This document shows positions 35,029-44,942 of a stretch of 64,000 nt of DNA, in pieces (the stretch's first letter is position 1; each line of letters opens with the position of its first letter). The stretch spans positions 3,310,567 to 3,374,566 of the forward strand of contig JAJEKV010000028.1 of the NCBI GenBank assembly GCA_021234155.1, given 5' to 3'. The notes under the pieces are model-generated. The model searched no databases and had not been told where the DNA came from. It saw only the letters and a program-made list of their open reading frames with translations. The translations under genes and the position numbers were made by a program. This DNA is from Isoetes taiwanensis (lineage: Eukaryota > Streptophyta > Lycopodiopsida > Isoetales > Isoetaceae).

Positions 35029-36310
35029 TTAAACCATCACATTAAGAAAGTATTTTGAGAATAAAGCTATACTAGTTATAGTCAAAGGGAATGATGAGGG
35101 CTTATGCTGAATGATATTCCAGAAAAGCTTGGGGTGTGTCTGAAGTTTTTGATGCAAAGAGATCTGCCTTTGGCGCATGAAAGTGCACTTTTTCCATTTG
35201 AGCAAAGTTGTGTACCATTTGGGCTTTAGTAGCGTCCCTTTAGGGATCTTGGCCCGTGCTATTTTACAATCTTTGTCAAACCAGCTCTTATTTTGTCTTG
35301 GATTTTTGCATTCTCTTGTCAAGCCAAAAATAGCGGTTGCAGCCCCTAAAATTATGTCTGTGAGACATCTAGCATCAGCAGCGAGATTTCCCGTCCACTT
35401 GGTTGCTTGCAAACGTGCTTCTAGGTGCTTTCTGTATACATCATGTAAGTCATATTTCAGCTTCAACCTGGGAACCTGGTATCTTTTAGTTTCACTTTTT
35501 ATGATTGCATATGTAATCTCGAAAAAAAGAGATGAATGGTCAGACTCTGGTACTTTGTTTCCAATTTTGAAAGCATGGATCAGATTTGAGCTACTTGTAA
35601 GCACATAGTCGATAACACTGGCCCCACTATGCATGTAGCAAGTGAAACCCTTTGAGGATGGGTATGTGGCTGTGCCATTAAGAATTTTCAGATGACATGT
35701 TGTGCCAAAATCCAAGAGTAGGTTGCCCATGCAATTGGTTTCACGGTCTGCTGATTCTCTCAAAAATAGGGCATCATTTGCCTCCCTGAGCTGGATATCA
35801 TGCGGTCTTTCATATGTTACCATTTGCAAATTCCCAGTCCTGGCATTGAAATCACCGACTACTATGACCTCCCCAAGATCTTGAAGAGCAGCTACTTCTT
35901 TTGTCAGGTCATGGAATGGGTTGGTCCTGTCGTAACCATCATGTTGATAGATCTTCATCTGTAGAGGCGCATAATAACAGATGGCTAAAAACACTATGTA
36001 TTTGTTGAGCTCTAATTTAAGCCAAATATGTTGCTTCCCTTTGCGTACAGAGTGAACATGTACTCGCTGGGATATTTCATTTCTGATGTATGCTGCTATA
36101 CCACCATAGCCCCTGCCAACCAGACTTTCTTTCTCATTCCAAGTATTTCCCACTAACTGAAAACCTGTTAATATTGGAAGGGATCTTGCTTGATGTTCCC
36201 ACGTTTCTGTGAGAAGGATATGTCCATCTCTCTCCAGACATCATATGTTGCATCAATTTTAGCTTGGTTTGCACCATGTGCATTCCAAGCAATGACTTTC
36301 AAGGTCCTGT
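35029..36310 (-). pseudogene. LINE-C ORF2 fragment: endonuclease part only
   Basis: Reading leftward, LKVIAWNAHGANQAKI starts an AP endonuclease just after the ORF1 stop. A frameshift near 36.2 kb leads to TETWEHQ and then the long open stretch 36153-35029 with VVGDFNARTG, IDYVLTSS and ESDHSSLFFEI, which are endonuclease landmarks. Coding stops in the linker before the RT, right beside the BURP stop codon. The RT and the 3' end are absent. This sequence is unlike LINE-A, LINE-B and LINE-D and recalls the ORF1+endonuclease LINEs that are common in animals and some non-seed plants. Confidence 0.75.
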
Positions 36311-36314
36311 GGCC

Positions 36315-37037
36315 CTATGTTCTCTTCCTTCTGGTTACTACAGCCTTGCCCTGGTTGTCCATATAGGCTACAAAGCCTGAGTCTCTGGCTTCTTTTACTT
36401 TGGCCCATTCCTTTTTTCTGATCCCAATCTGTGTTGGAGTTAGATCCGGATCCAGCCATATTTTATGGCCTTTCAATGCTGCACGGTTAGAGAGAACTCT
36501 CTCTTTGGCTTCAATACTGGTGAACCTAACTAAGATTGGCCTGTGCCAATTCCCAATTTTTCCAACACGTTTGCATTGCACAAACTGTGGTTCATGTAGA
36601 TGCATGGTGTCCTGAAAAAATTTATTGACCACCTCATTTGTATCTTCACCTTCTGCTTCAGAGAGGCCTGAGATTTTCAGATTCTTTTCCCTAGCTTGCT
36701 GCTCTAGTTTCTCTGCAGATGTAACCTCTTTGTGTAGAATTAATTGCTCTTTGGTTGTTTCAGCAACCAATTCTGCTAGTTTAGTCTGATCGAACTGAGT
36801 GGGTGCAGAACCTGGTTTTTTTATCAATGTTACCAATTCCATGTTTTGTGCTTGCAGGTCTGCATTTTGCCTCTGTAATTCAGCGTTTTGTGAGACCAAA
36901 CTATCGACTGTCTTCTGTAGGTTAACCATCTGATCTTTTAGTTCCTGGAGCATATCAATGATATATCCTGAATCCCCTTCATATTCGATGGATCCCTTCC
37001 CCGGCAAGCCAGCAGACTTCGCCTTGGATCGAGTCAT
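36315..37037 (-). CDS. LINE-C ORF1 (coiled-coil RNA-binding type), open
   Basis: From the ATG at 37037 (MTRSKAKSAG) an uninterrupted 240-codon ORF runs to a stop at 36315. Residues ~35-75 form a coiled coil (LQELKDQMVNLQKTVDSLV, QNAELQRQNADLQAQNMEL). The C-terminal half has RPILVRFTSIEAKERVL and WLDPDLTPTQIGIRKKEW, the RNA-binding-like segment seen in L1/Jockey-type ORF1 proteins. It would form oligomers on LINE RNA. The frame stays open upstream to 37085, across the junction with the LTR array near 37070. It is a mobile-element gene, not a host gene. Confidence 0.75.
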   Translation of the reverse strand: MTRSKAKSAGLPGKGSIEYEGDSGYIIDMLQELKDQMVNLQKTVDSLVSQNAELQRQNADLQAQNMELVTLIKKPGSAPTQFDQTKLAELVAETTKEQLILHKEVTSAEKLEQQAREKNLKISGLSEAEGEDTNEVVNKFFQDTMHLHEPQFVQCKRVGKIGNWHRPILVRFTSIEAKERVLSNRAALKGHKIWLDPDLTPTQIGIRKKEWAKVKEARDSGFVAYMDNQGKAVVTRRKRT

Positions 37038-37409
37038 ACGAAACGATGGTGTAGAGGAACTAGGCGATGTCAATATGACTTCCAAATCAAATATTTATAG
37101 CACGGCCAATCGGCTTTACAGGATCACCACGATCTGACTCTGCAATCTCAAGCAAGATGCTTTTATTTATTCCATAATCCCCCAAAGGATCATAGGAATT
37201 TCCCCCAATAATTCGAACTCGTTCTCAACAAGTCGGTCCCTATACGCTTCGATCATTCTCCATGAAAGCACCGAATTTTATCTGCTACTAGTGCCCCAGC
37301 TTCACTTGCAGCAGTAGTCGTCAAATCCTCCTTACTTGGATGCCACGCTCCAAGGATTCGCCAGTTCACTCATATACTTGGCCCCCAATACACTTTTTGA
37401 CGAAGTTCA

Positions 37410-38005
37410 TGTTAGTCATGTGCCTCCTGGTACAGGACTATTCATGCATACGACGGACCAAGTCAAGTCCAAGGATCTACAGTCAGGCACGGGTCAGTCG
37501 TCAAAGGCCACGCAGAAGACTAAGCAGACCACGCAGTCAAAGGGCGCGCCTGCCGTCAAGAGGCGGCGCTCAGACAAGTGACGGCCCGTCACCGCCCGCG
37601 TCAGCGTCAGCGTGATTCCAGGCACTTCAAGAGGCACCGCCAGCATTCCTGCAAATCAGGCCTCCTTCCAGGAGTCGGCACCGAGATCAGTCAGAGTGTC
37701 TATATTGGGCCAAAGGCCATTGTACTATATATATGAGTAGAGCTAGCGCTCTAGTTTTTAGATGAGTTTTTGAGTCTTGTCTCACTTCAGTTTTCTCTCG
37801 ATTGCGAGAGCTCATGTATCTTCATTGACATCAAAGAAGTTGTTCTCTTCATTGTGATCATATTGTTCTCTTTCTGTTTTCTGTTCTCTTTTCCTGTTCT
37901 GTTTTGCAAATCCCGCGTGACATAGCTCCCCGGATTCTCCTGTTAGATCCACGTGTCCTCACAGAGGGCTGTCTTGCAGGAGTTCCCGAACCCAGACCCC
38001 AAATA
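37410..38005 (+). repeat. Gypsy-1 5' LTR
   Basis: 596 bp, starting TGTTAGTCATG and ending CCCCAAATA, where the 3' LTR and Gypsy-2 have AAACA. A TATA-like TATATATATGA at 37725-37735 is the probable promoter. The left flank is the target duplication GTTCA. Confidence 0.9.
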
Positions 38006-38006
38006 C

Positions 38007-38024
38007 TGTCGCTGCTGCCGGGTC
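38007..38024 (+). promoter_or_regulatory. Probable Gypsy-1 primer-binding site (tRNA-Asp-like, imperfect)
   Basis: TGTCGCTGCTGCCGGG lies one base after the LTR. It pairs with the 3' end of plant tRNA-Asp (complement TGGCGCCGTTGCCGGG) at 13 of 16 positions. The same place in Gypsy-2 (52196-52211) matches at 14 of 16. The tRNA identity is from memory and tentative. Confidence 0.5.
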
Positions 38025-38046
38025 TGATTTTTCTTTTCCTTCCATC

Positions 38047-41000
38047 ATGTCGGCTCGAGGTTTCACTCCTGAAGAACTTCTTTGCCAAACGGCGGCTCGA
38101 CTGGAGCGCCATCAACGATGCGAGGCTGTTCGGGATATGTATGACACTGCTTATGACATTGAGGGAGGTCGTATCCGCTCACGAGCTCAGTCGGCACCTC
38201 CTACCCCTCGTGCTCATTCTCGTCCAGAGTCTCCCCCTGTGTGTCGACATTGTTCTCAACCTCAATCTCCACAGCATACCCCTGTTCAGCCCACGCCTCA
38301 CTATTTTCAGACTCCTGACAGTACCTATATCAATGTTCCTTCAGGTCATACCCCTCTTCCATCACAACCTTCTTCACCTCCGGGTGGGATGGGCTACCAT
38401 CAAGACTCTTTTGGCCCTACCCACGTTCATGACTTTCAGTCTTCTCCATCTTTTCACCATGCTCTTCCTGTTTATCAAACCACTGATCTCAAGCCTAATG
38501 AGGCAGGCTCTCAAGGCCCTTCCCCACCAGATGTTGCTTTCGCTGGACCACATGTTTTTTCAGTTCCACCCCCTGGCTCTCAGTCTCAGACTATTCCACC
38601 TCTCTATGCTTCAACATACCCTCCAACGAATCCACCTGTCTATGCGTCTATTCCGCCTTCACCTCCAACTCCTAATTTGAAGCTGACTTATCCAACTTTC
38701 GGCAACACTAAAGGCAAACCTTTGGATCAGAGTGCTCAAGCTCATATGGAAGAATTTGAAGCCTTGGCCATTCTGAATGGCCATGCGCAACCACAACTCA
38801 AATTTCATATCTTTTCGACCACGCTCAGAGGCGCCCCTCATCAGTGGTTAATGGCCAACAAAAGTCACTGGAAACAGAGTTGGCAAGAAATGAAAACTGC
38901 CTTTCTGTCTCATTATGGCACCACGGACGATGATCAGTTACTCCTCAAGCAACTCAATGACCTTCAACAAGAGCCCACGGAGTCAGCCCGGGATTTTGCG
39001 GACCGTCTTCACATTCTCGTCAGTAAACTCCAGGAGTATCCCACGCAAAGCCAGATCCTCGTCTGGTTTCTGCAGGGCCTTCCTCCCGCCATTCGACTCA
39101 TGACAGAATACCTGCGTCCCAAGTCTCTGGAGCAGGCCATTGAATTGGTAAATCACTCGGTCAATGTTTCTTCTAGGGGTGTTGCTCTGCAGGAACTCCC
39201 TTTCATGCCCCCCGTCATGGTTCCTCAGAACTCTGTTCAACCTCAGCAAGCCAATCCACAACGCGCTCACTTCTGGTGTACTATTTGTAAATATCAAGGT
39301 CATCTGGCAAATGAATGCAACTCCTCAAATGGACCTCCTCATTGTAAAAGATGCAATATGTGCAATCACGCCACGGAAGAATGCACTCATTCCCATCCTA
39401 CACCTTTTCGCAATAAAATGGTCTTTCAAGTCCAGACCACCCCTCAACAACAGCAGTCATATCAGCCTCAGTCATATCCAACTCAACAACAGCCGCAGTA
39501 TCAACAACAGCAGCAACCTCAGCAGCCACGGGGACAAGGCAACCGTCCTCCCTTTGATCCTTCAAAAGCTCAATGTTATCATTGCCATGAATGGGGTCAC
39601 ACCACCACGGCGTGTCCTCACCTTCCTCAAGTTCAAGTTCAACTTCCAGGTTCCAATCAACCAGCTTCTGTCCGTCTCACGGCTTACCAACTCTGGGTGG
39701 CCAATGGTAAACAGGGCCCTCGTCCTGTTTTGAGGAAGCCTCCTCGGCCGCCTCAACAACAGCGACCTCAACAAGCAGCGTCTACTTCCAATCCTATGGA
39801 TCAACAAGCTCAGGAGGAGATTTATCAGGCTCTCAACCCTCCTGTCCAGCAGTCAAATTGGGTTGGTCTTGTCTCGCGTCACACACGGGCTTCACGCCCT
39901 TTGACCATCATTCTTCAGGACACGCAACCTGTTGACACCATCCCTCATGACAATGATAAAAAAGTTCACTTCGCGCCTGATCTTGACAAACTCATGCCTC
40001 ACGTCATGCCTAAAGTGAGACAAAGTATTCTTAAACTTATGCAAATGTTCACGCCACCACTCGAGCTCATATCCCAATATCCCACCGTCATCATCTACCA
40101 GCGCATGTATCCCAATATTGCTGCTGAGGTCGAGCTTCTCAAAGAAGTCTCTGCTTCTTTACCTCAGACTCCTGCTCCACTGGATCCTGCGGACCCATTT
40201 TCTCATGTTCCTTTGGAACTTCAAGAGGAACTTGCCAAGATCAAGATTCCTTTGAGCCTGGCCACTATTTTGAAACTCTGTCCGGCTCTTAAAGACCAGT
40301 TACCTCTTCCAACAGTTCTGGTCGGAGCTGTTGCAACTTCAACACCCACGGTGCATGCCACGGTGGGCAATCAGCACCTCAATCATGTTCAAATTGATGG
40401 TGGAAGTGCTGTCAATCTCATTATTGATAAGCTCCGCAAGCAATTGGGCATCAAACAATTGTACCGTGCCCCTTATGATATCAAGTTGGCAAATGGCCAT
40501 ATCACGCGACCTCAAGGCATCACTCCTCTTCTACATCTCAGCATTGGTGATCTCAAATTCCCTTTGGAATTTGGTGTTTGGAAAGCCGGAGAGGATCCTG
40601 GTGATTATGAAATGCTCGTTGGCAGACCTTTTCTCCGACAGGCAAAGAGTATTCACTACTGGGCCACGGACCAACTTGTCATCACCGATGGCCATCTCAA
40701 TGCCACAATGGATCTGGAAACTGGCAAATTAATCTCTGTTGAGAATGCAGAACCCTCCATCTCTGACACTGACTCTGAAGAAGCACAAAATATATATCAT
40801 GTTCAAGCTCCTCCAGCGGGTCTGCCTCTCTCATCTTATCCTGAGTATGCTGATCCTTGGGGTGACATGACGCTCGATCAGGACCAGGCTGTGGCAGCTC
40901 TTTTGGACCCTTACCTGGCTTCCTGCAATCACATTCAACGACTTGATCATTTTTCTGACCCACTTTCTTCCTCTGAGACAGTTGATATTCATGCCGTCAT

Positions 41001-41334
41001 GAAGCAACCCTTGCTTGATGACGCTCAGCAGCCTCTTTTCTTCACGACGCAAAATGCTGCTCCTCCCGTCATGCTTCAGCCTCCTGCTCATCAGGTTCAG
41101 GACACGGAGGTTGTTCCTCACATTCAAACTCCAGAAGTAGAAATTGTGGACATTGGTAACAATCAATCGGTCCGCTTAGCTGCCCAACTTCCGCCTCCCT
41201 ATAAAGCACGCGCTGTGACGTCGTTCAAGAAATTCAAACATATTTTTGCTTGGAGCTACAAAGACCTTCGAGGTATCAAAAAAGAATTGGGGGAACTCAC
41301 CATTCCTACCAAATCAGATGCACGCCCAATCTAG
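38047..41334 (+). CDS. Gypsy-1 gag and protease
   Basis: A single 1095-aa ORF from the ATG at 38047. After a Pro/His-rich N-terminal half comes the retrotransposon gag domain (residues ~240-380: HQWLMANKSHW, FLSHYGTTDDDQ, LPPAIRLMTEYLRP). Three CCHC zinc knuckles follow: CTICKYQGHLANEC, CKRCNMCNHATEEC and CYHCHEWGHTTTAC, with a Gln-rich linker. The aspartic protease is near residue 784 with IDGGSAVNLI, a DGG form instead of DTG/DSG. The N-terminal part of the RT begins before the stop (ELTIPTKSDARPI). The ORF ends in TAG CAA TGA and pol continues in the same frame, so a gag-pol fusion was probably original. Gag packages the element's RNA in virus-like particles. Confidence 0.85.
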   Translation: MSARGFTPEELLCQTAARLERHQRCEAVRDMYDTAYDIEGGRIRSRAQSAPPTPRAHSRPESPPVCRHCSQPQSPQHTPVQPTPHYFQTPDSTYINVPSGHTPLPSQPSSPPGGMGYHQDSFGPTHVHDFQSSPSFHHALPVYQTTDLKPNEAGSQGPSPPDVAFAGPHVFSVPPPGSQSQTIPPLYASTYPPTNPPVYASIPPSPPTPNLKLTYPTFGNTKGKPLDQSAQAHMEEFEALAILNGHAQPQLKFHIFSTTLRGAPHQWLMANKSHWKQSWQEMKTAFLSHYGTTDDDQLLLKQLNDLQQEPTESARDFADRLHILVSKLQEYPTQSQILVWFLQGLPPAIRLMTEYLRPKSLEQAIELVNHSVNVSSRGVALQELPFMPPVMVPQNSVQPQQANPQRAHFWCTICKYQGHLANECNSSNGPPHCKRCNMCNHATEECTHSHPTPFRNKMVFQVQTTPQQQQSYQPQSYPTQQQPQYQQQQQPQQPRGQGNRPPFDPSKAQCYHCHEWGHTTTACPHLPQVQVQLPGSNQPASVRLTAYQLWVANGKQGPRPVLRKPPRPPQQQRPQQAASTSNPMDQQAQEEIYQALNPPVQQSNWVGLVSRHTRASRPLTIILQDTQPVDTIPHDNDKKVHFAPDLDKLMPHVMPKVRQSILKLMQMFTPPLELISQYPTVIIYQRMYPNIAAEVELLKEVSASLPQTPAPLDPADPFSHVPLELQEELAKIKIPLSLATILKLCPALKDQLPLPTVLVGAVATSTPTVHATVGNQHLNHVQIDGGSAVNLIIDKLRKQLGIKQLYRAPYDIKLANGHITRPQGITPLLHLSIGDLKFPLEFGVWKAGEDPGDYEMLVGRPFLRQAKSIHYWATDQLVITDGHLNATMDLETGKLISVENAEPSISDTDSEEAQNIYHVQAPPAGLPLSSYPEYADPWGDMTLDQDQAVAALLDPYLASCNHIQRLDHFSDPLSSSETVDIHAVMKQPLLDDAQQPLFFTTQNAAPPVMLQPPAHQVQDTEVVPHIQTPEVEIVDIGNNQSVRLAAQLPPPYKARAVTSFKKFKHIFAWSYKDLRGIKKELGELTIPTKSDARPI

Positions 41335-44000
41335 CAATGACAGTACCGGCTCAGCCCAAATTACCGTGACCGTGTCAAGGCTGAAATTGACAAACTCTTG
41401 GCTGCTGGCCTGATTTATGAGGTCAAACATTCTGAATGGGTGAGCCCCATTGTCATTGCTCTGAAACACAATGGTAAGATCCGCGTTTGCGTGGACTACC
41501 AAAAACTCAATCAAGCTACGGAGCGTGATCATTTTCTGCTTCCCTTCACAGACCAGGTTCTTGAAGAAGTTGCTGGTCATGAGATGTACTCTTTCATGGA
41601 CTGATTCTCGGGGTACAATCAGATCTCTATCAAGCAAGAGGATCAACTCAAAACTACCTTCACCACCCCGTGGGGCACTTTTGCCTACAAGGTGGTCCCT
41701 TTTGGCTTGTCAAACTCTCCTTCAACCTTTCAGCGCATCATGCTCTCCGTATTTCAAGACTTTATGAAGGATAAACCTTTTCTTCAGATCTTCCAAGATG
41801 ATTTTTCTGCCTACAGCTCCATGGATGATTACTTGCACAAATTGGAGCTTGTCTTTCAAAAATGTAATGAATCTGGCATTAGTCTCAATCCTGAGAAGTG
41901 CACTTTCTGCGTCACCTCAGGTGTTCTGTTGGGTCATGTGGTCAGTAAAGAAGGCATCACCACAGATCCCGCTAAAATCAGTTGTGTACTGAACGCTCAA
42001 GCACCGTCTAATATCAAAGAGACACGCTCCTTCCTGGGTAAGGTAAACTACTATTCCACCTTCATTCCTGGACTTGCAGCTATCGCTGACCCCATTCATA
42101 AACTCACGGGTGATGAATCCACTTGGGCTTGGAATTCCCAAGCGGAAGCTGCTTTTCAGAAGTTGAAGCTGTTACTTACTCAAGCCCCGGTCCTTGTTCC
42201 TCCTCAATGGGACAAGCCTTTCCACGTTCATGTTGACGTCTCTGCTTTTGCCATTGGTGCTGTTCTCTCTCAAGCTTATGATGAAACCACGGATAAACCC
42301 ATCCGCTATGCCAGCCGGAAACTCAATCCTGCTGAGCGCAACTATTCTGCCACGGAACGAGAAGCTTTGGGCTTAGTTTTCTGTGTCCAACGTTTCCGAC
42401 ATTATTTGTTGGGAAGTAAGATCAAGTTCTTTGTTGATCATCAAGCTCTTCTTTATTTGATCAACAAAGCCACGCCCACGGGACGAATTGCTCGTTGGGT
42501 CCTCCTTCTGCAGGAGTTCGCTCCCTTCGAAATTGTTCATAAGGCAGGCAAATCTCATGTGGTGCCTGATTATCTTTCACGCATCCACACGGATGATCCC
42601 TCCACGGGTGTTTCTGACGCCTTTCCAGACGCTCAATTGTTCCTGGTCACGGCCACGCCCCATTGGTTTCACAACTTTCAGCAATATCTTCTCACTGGTG
42701 CTCTTCCTCCTACTGATCCGATGCTCTCTCCAGAAAAGCTTCGCTCCCGCCACCGTCAGTTTCTCAGAGAGGTCCGTGACTATACCATGGTTGCTGGCCA
42801 TTTGTACAAACGAGGCAAAGACATGGTCCTCCGTTGTTGTGTCCTCCCTCATGAGGTGCCCGATATTGTTCGACAAGCCCACGATGGGCTTGGTGGTGGT
42901 CATTTTAGTGGTGACGCCACGCCACGGCGCGCGAAATTCTTTTGGCAGGATATTTTTGGCCCACGCTCTTCAAAGATGCCCACGCTTATGCTCGCACGTG
43001 TGACGTCTGTCAGCGTGTGGGGAAGCCCACGGCCCGTGACGCTCTTCCATTGACGCCGGTCGCCACTCCACATCCCTTCAGCAAATGGGGAATGGATTTT
43101 GTAGGGCCTATGGACCCACCGGCGCGGCACACCCGTGCCCGCTATATCCTGGTCATCACGGATTATGCTACCAAATGGGCGGAAGCTTGTGCACTTCCAG
43201 ACAACAATGCTGCCATCACAGCCAAGGTCCTCTACACGCATATCATCACGCGTTTCGGTTGTCCCACGGAACTTGTTAGTGATCGTGACGTGCATTTTGT
43301 CAATCATACCATCCAAGAGCTGACGGATTATCTTCACATCCAACACCGGAAGAGTACACCCTATTATCCTCAAGGAAATGGCTTGGCTGAAAGTACCAAC
43401 AAAACACTCATCACCGTTCTCAAGAAAATTTGTGACGCTTCGCGAACTGATTGGCAGGACAAGTTGCCTACTGTTCTTTGGGCTTACAACACTAGTTTCA
43501 AAATTGCTACTGGTCACACTCCTTTCAAACTGGTTTATGGTCAAGAAGCTCTCATGCCTTTTGAATATATTCTTCCAACTCTCTGTTTTCAACTTGCTAC
43601 AGCCCATAATCCACCTCCTGCACTCAAGGAAAGGGTTTATCAGTTGGAACAGTTGGATGAACTTAGGGGCGATGCTTATATTCGTGTTCTTCATGGACAG
43701 CAGTTGCAGAAATCATTGCATGACAAAAGACTTAAGACAAAAACATTCAAAGAAGGTGATTTGGTTCTTCTTTATGATTCTCGTTACAAAAATTTTCCGG
43801 GCAAGTTAAAGCTCCGATGGCTTGGTCCGTATCAAATCATTCAAGTCGTGCAACCAAGTGTTTTCAAGCTGGCCGAACTCGATGGCACTCCATTACCTAC
43901 ACTGGTTAATGGCTTTCGCCTCAAACAATTTCATACAACAGAAAGTGACAATCATCCACCAGATGCTGTTCCAGACACAGACACAACAGATAGTGACTAA
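41335..44000 (+). pseudogene. Gypsy-1 pol: reverse transcriptase, RNase H, integrase (3 stops upstream or inside, 1 frameshift)
   Basis: The frame of gag continues after TAG (41332) and TGA (41338). The RT shows SPNYRDRVKAEIDKLL, RVCVDYQKLN, VPFGLSNSPSTF and FQDD at 41791-41802 as the catalytic motif; a TGA at 41602 breaks it at FMD*FSGYN. RNase H keeps HVHVDVSAFAIGAVLS, TEREALG and FFVDHQAL. Near 42.95 kb the frame shifts inside the integrase zinc finger; the rest is open in 42942-44000: CDVCQRVG, then catalytic D (43161), D (43281) and E (43389). The C-terminus has GPYQIIQVVQPSVFKLAEL and no chromodomain. Catalytic residues are otherwise present, so few lesions separate it from an intact pol. 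Confidence 0.85.
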
Positions 44001-44138
44001 CAAGCGGCATATTTATATTATAGAGGTGAAATTTTTACAAAATGTGAGCAGAGCCCATCTATTTCCGCTATGGGCAGCGCCCTATTTACAAAAACGGGCT
44101 GAGAGCCCTATCTACTAAATCCTAAGAAGAAAAACCCT

Positions 44139-44618
44139 CTACTCCGGGTTTGGAGCAGAGGTGATACGCAGGATGTGGTAGTAATTCTGCTCCGGATCCC
44201 AGCGCAGGTGAATCACCACCTCCATCCCGTTGGTAAGGGGATCGGGATGCTCAGCCATCCCTGCACACCACCCGTCCATGGCAATGCCACGGTTGTGGCA
44301 CCGCCAGAGGTCCAAGCAGTCCATCTTGCAAGTAATCCACTCAAGGCAGTTTGAAGGCATAGTGCACTTGTCGTGAAGTCCGGCAGCAGACATACTGAGC
44401 GCCATCGGGCGTCTCAGCTTCGACCCCTGCTCGTCTTTTATAGTCCAACCGACGGACTCCTGTCGACGTGGACCAATCAAAAATTCACCAACGTGTTTGC
44501 AATGCAAGGCTGTTTCTAAATGGGGAATCTTCTCTCCCGCCGCATATCTAGCCCTGGTACCTTCTGACACCTTCGTTTTAATGATATCCCACTTCGAGTT
44601 GCCGGCATTAAATGACAT
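44139..44618 (-). CDS. Antisense extra ORF of Gypsy-1, Cys-rich 159 aa
   Basis: An intact ORF on the strand opposite to gag-pol, placed between pol and the long sense ORF. It starts MSFNAGNSKWDIIKTK. The central part is rich in Cys and His (CTMPSNCLEWITCKMDC, LWRCHNRG, DGWCAGMAEHPDP), which could bind metal. It ends HLRWDPEQNYYHILRITSAP. I recognise no family. Antisense extra ORFs are known in Tat-lineage (Retand-type) elements, so the position fits, but whether it is expressed is unknown. It is open although its sense neighbours carry several frameshifts. Confidence 0.55.
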   Translation of the reverse strand: MSFNAGNSKWDIIKTKVSEGTRARYAAGEKIPHLETALHCKHVGEFLIGPRRQESVGWTIKDEQGSKLRRPMALSMSAAGLHDKCTMPSNCLEWITCKMDCLDLWRCHNRGIAMDGWCAGMAEHPDPLTNGMEVVIHLRWDPEQNYYHILRITSAPNPE

Positions 44619-44942
44619 TCCTTCTTTTCACGCCCGTCGACCATTAAGGTGTGTCCTTTCGCCAGCTGTCACATCAGATCATTCCCTTACGTCTCATCGT
44701 CACCGTTCACTGCTTCTCCCTTTACCGTTTGGGGACTTAACCAAAATTTTGCCTCTCAATCGCCTCCTTCGCATCTGTCGCCACCTGGCGTCATCAATGG
44801 TTGCCTGTTCATCCTCATCATGCCCCTTCGCCAACACTTGTGCGCCCTAAAATCTTTTCGCCTCTCTGCGTTTTCGCCTTCTGCTCTCCGCTCTCCGCCT
44901 TCGCATCTCCGTTCTTCCTGTTCCTTTCCGACGCTCTTCGCC

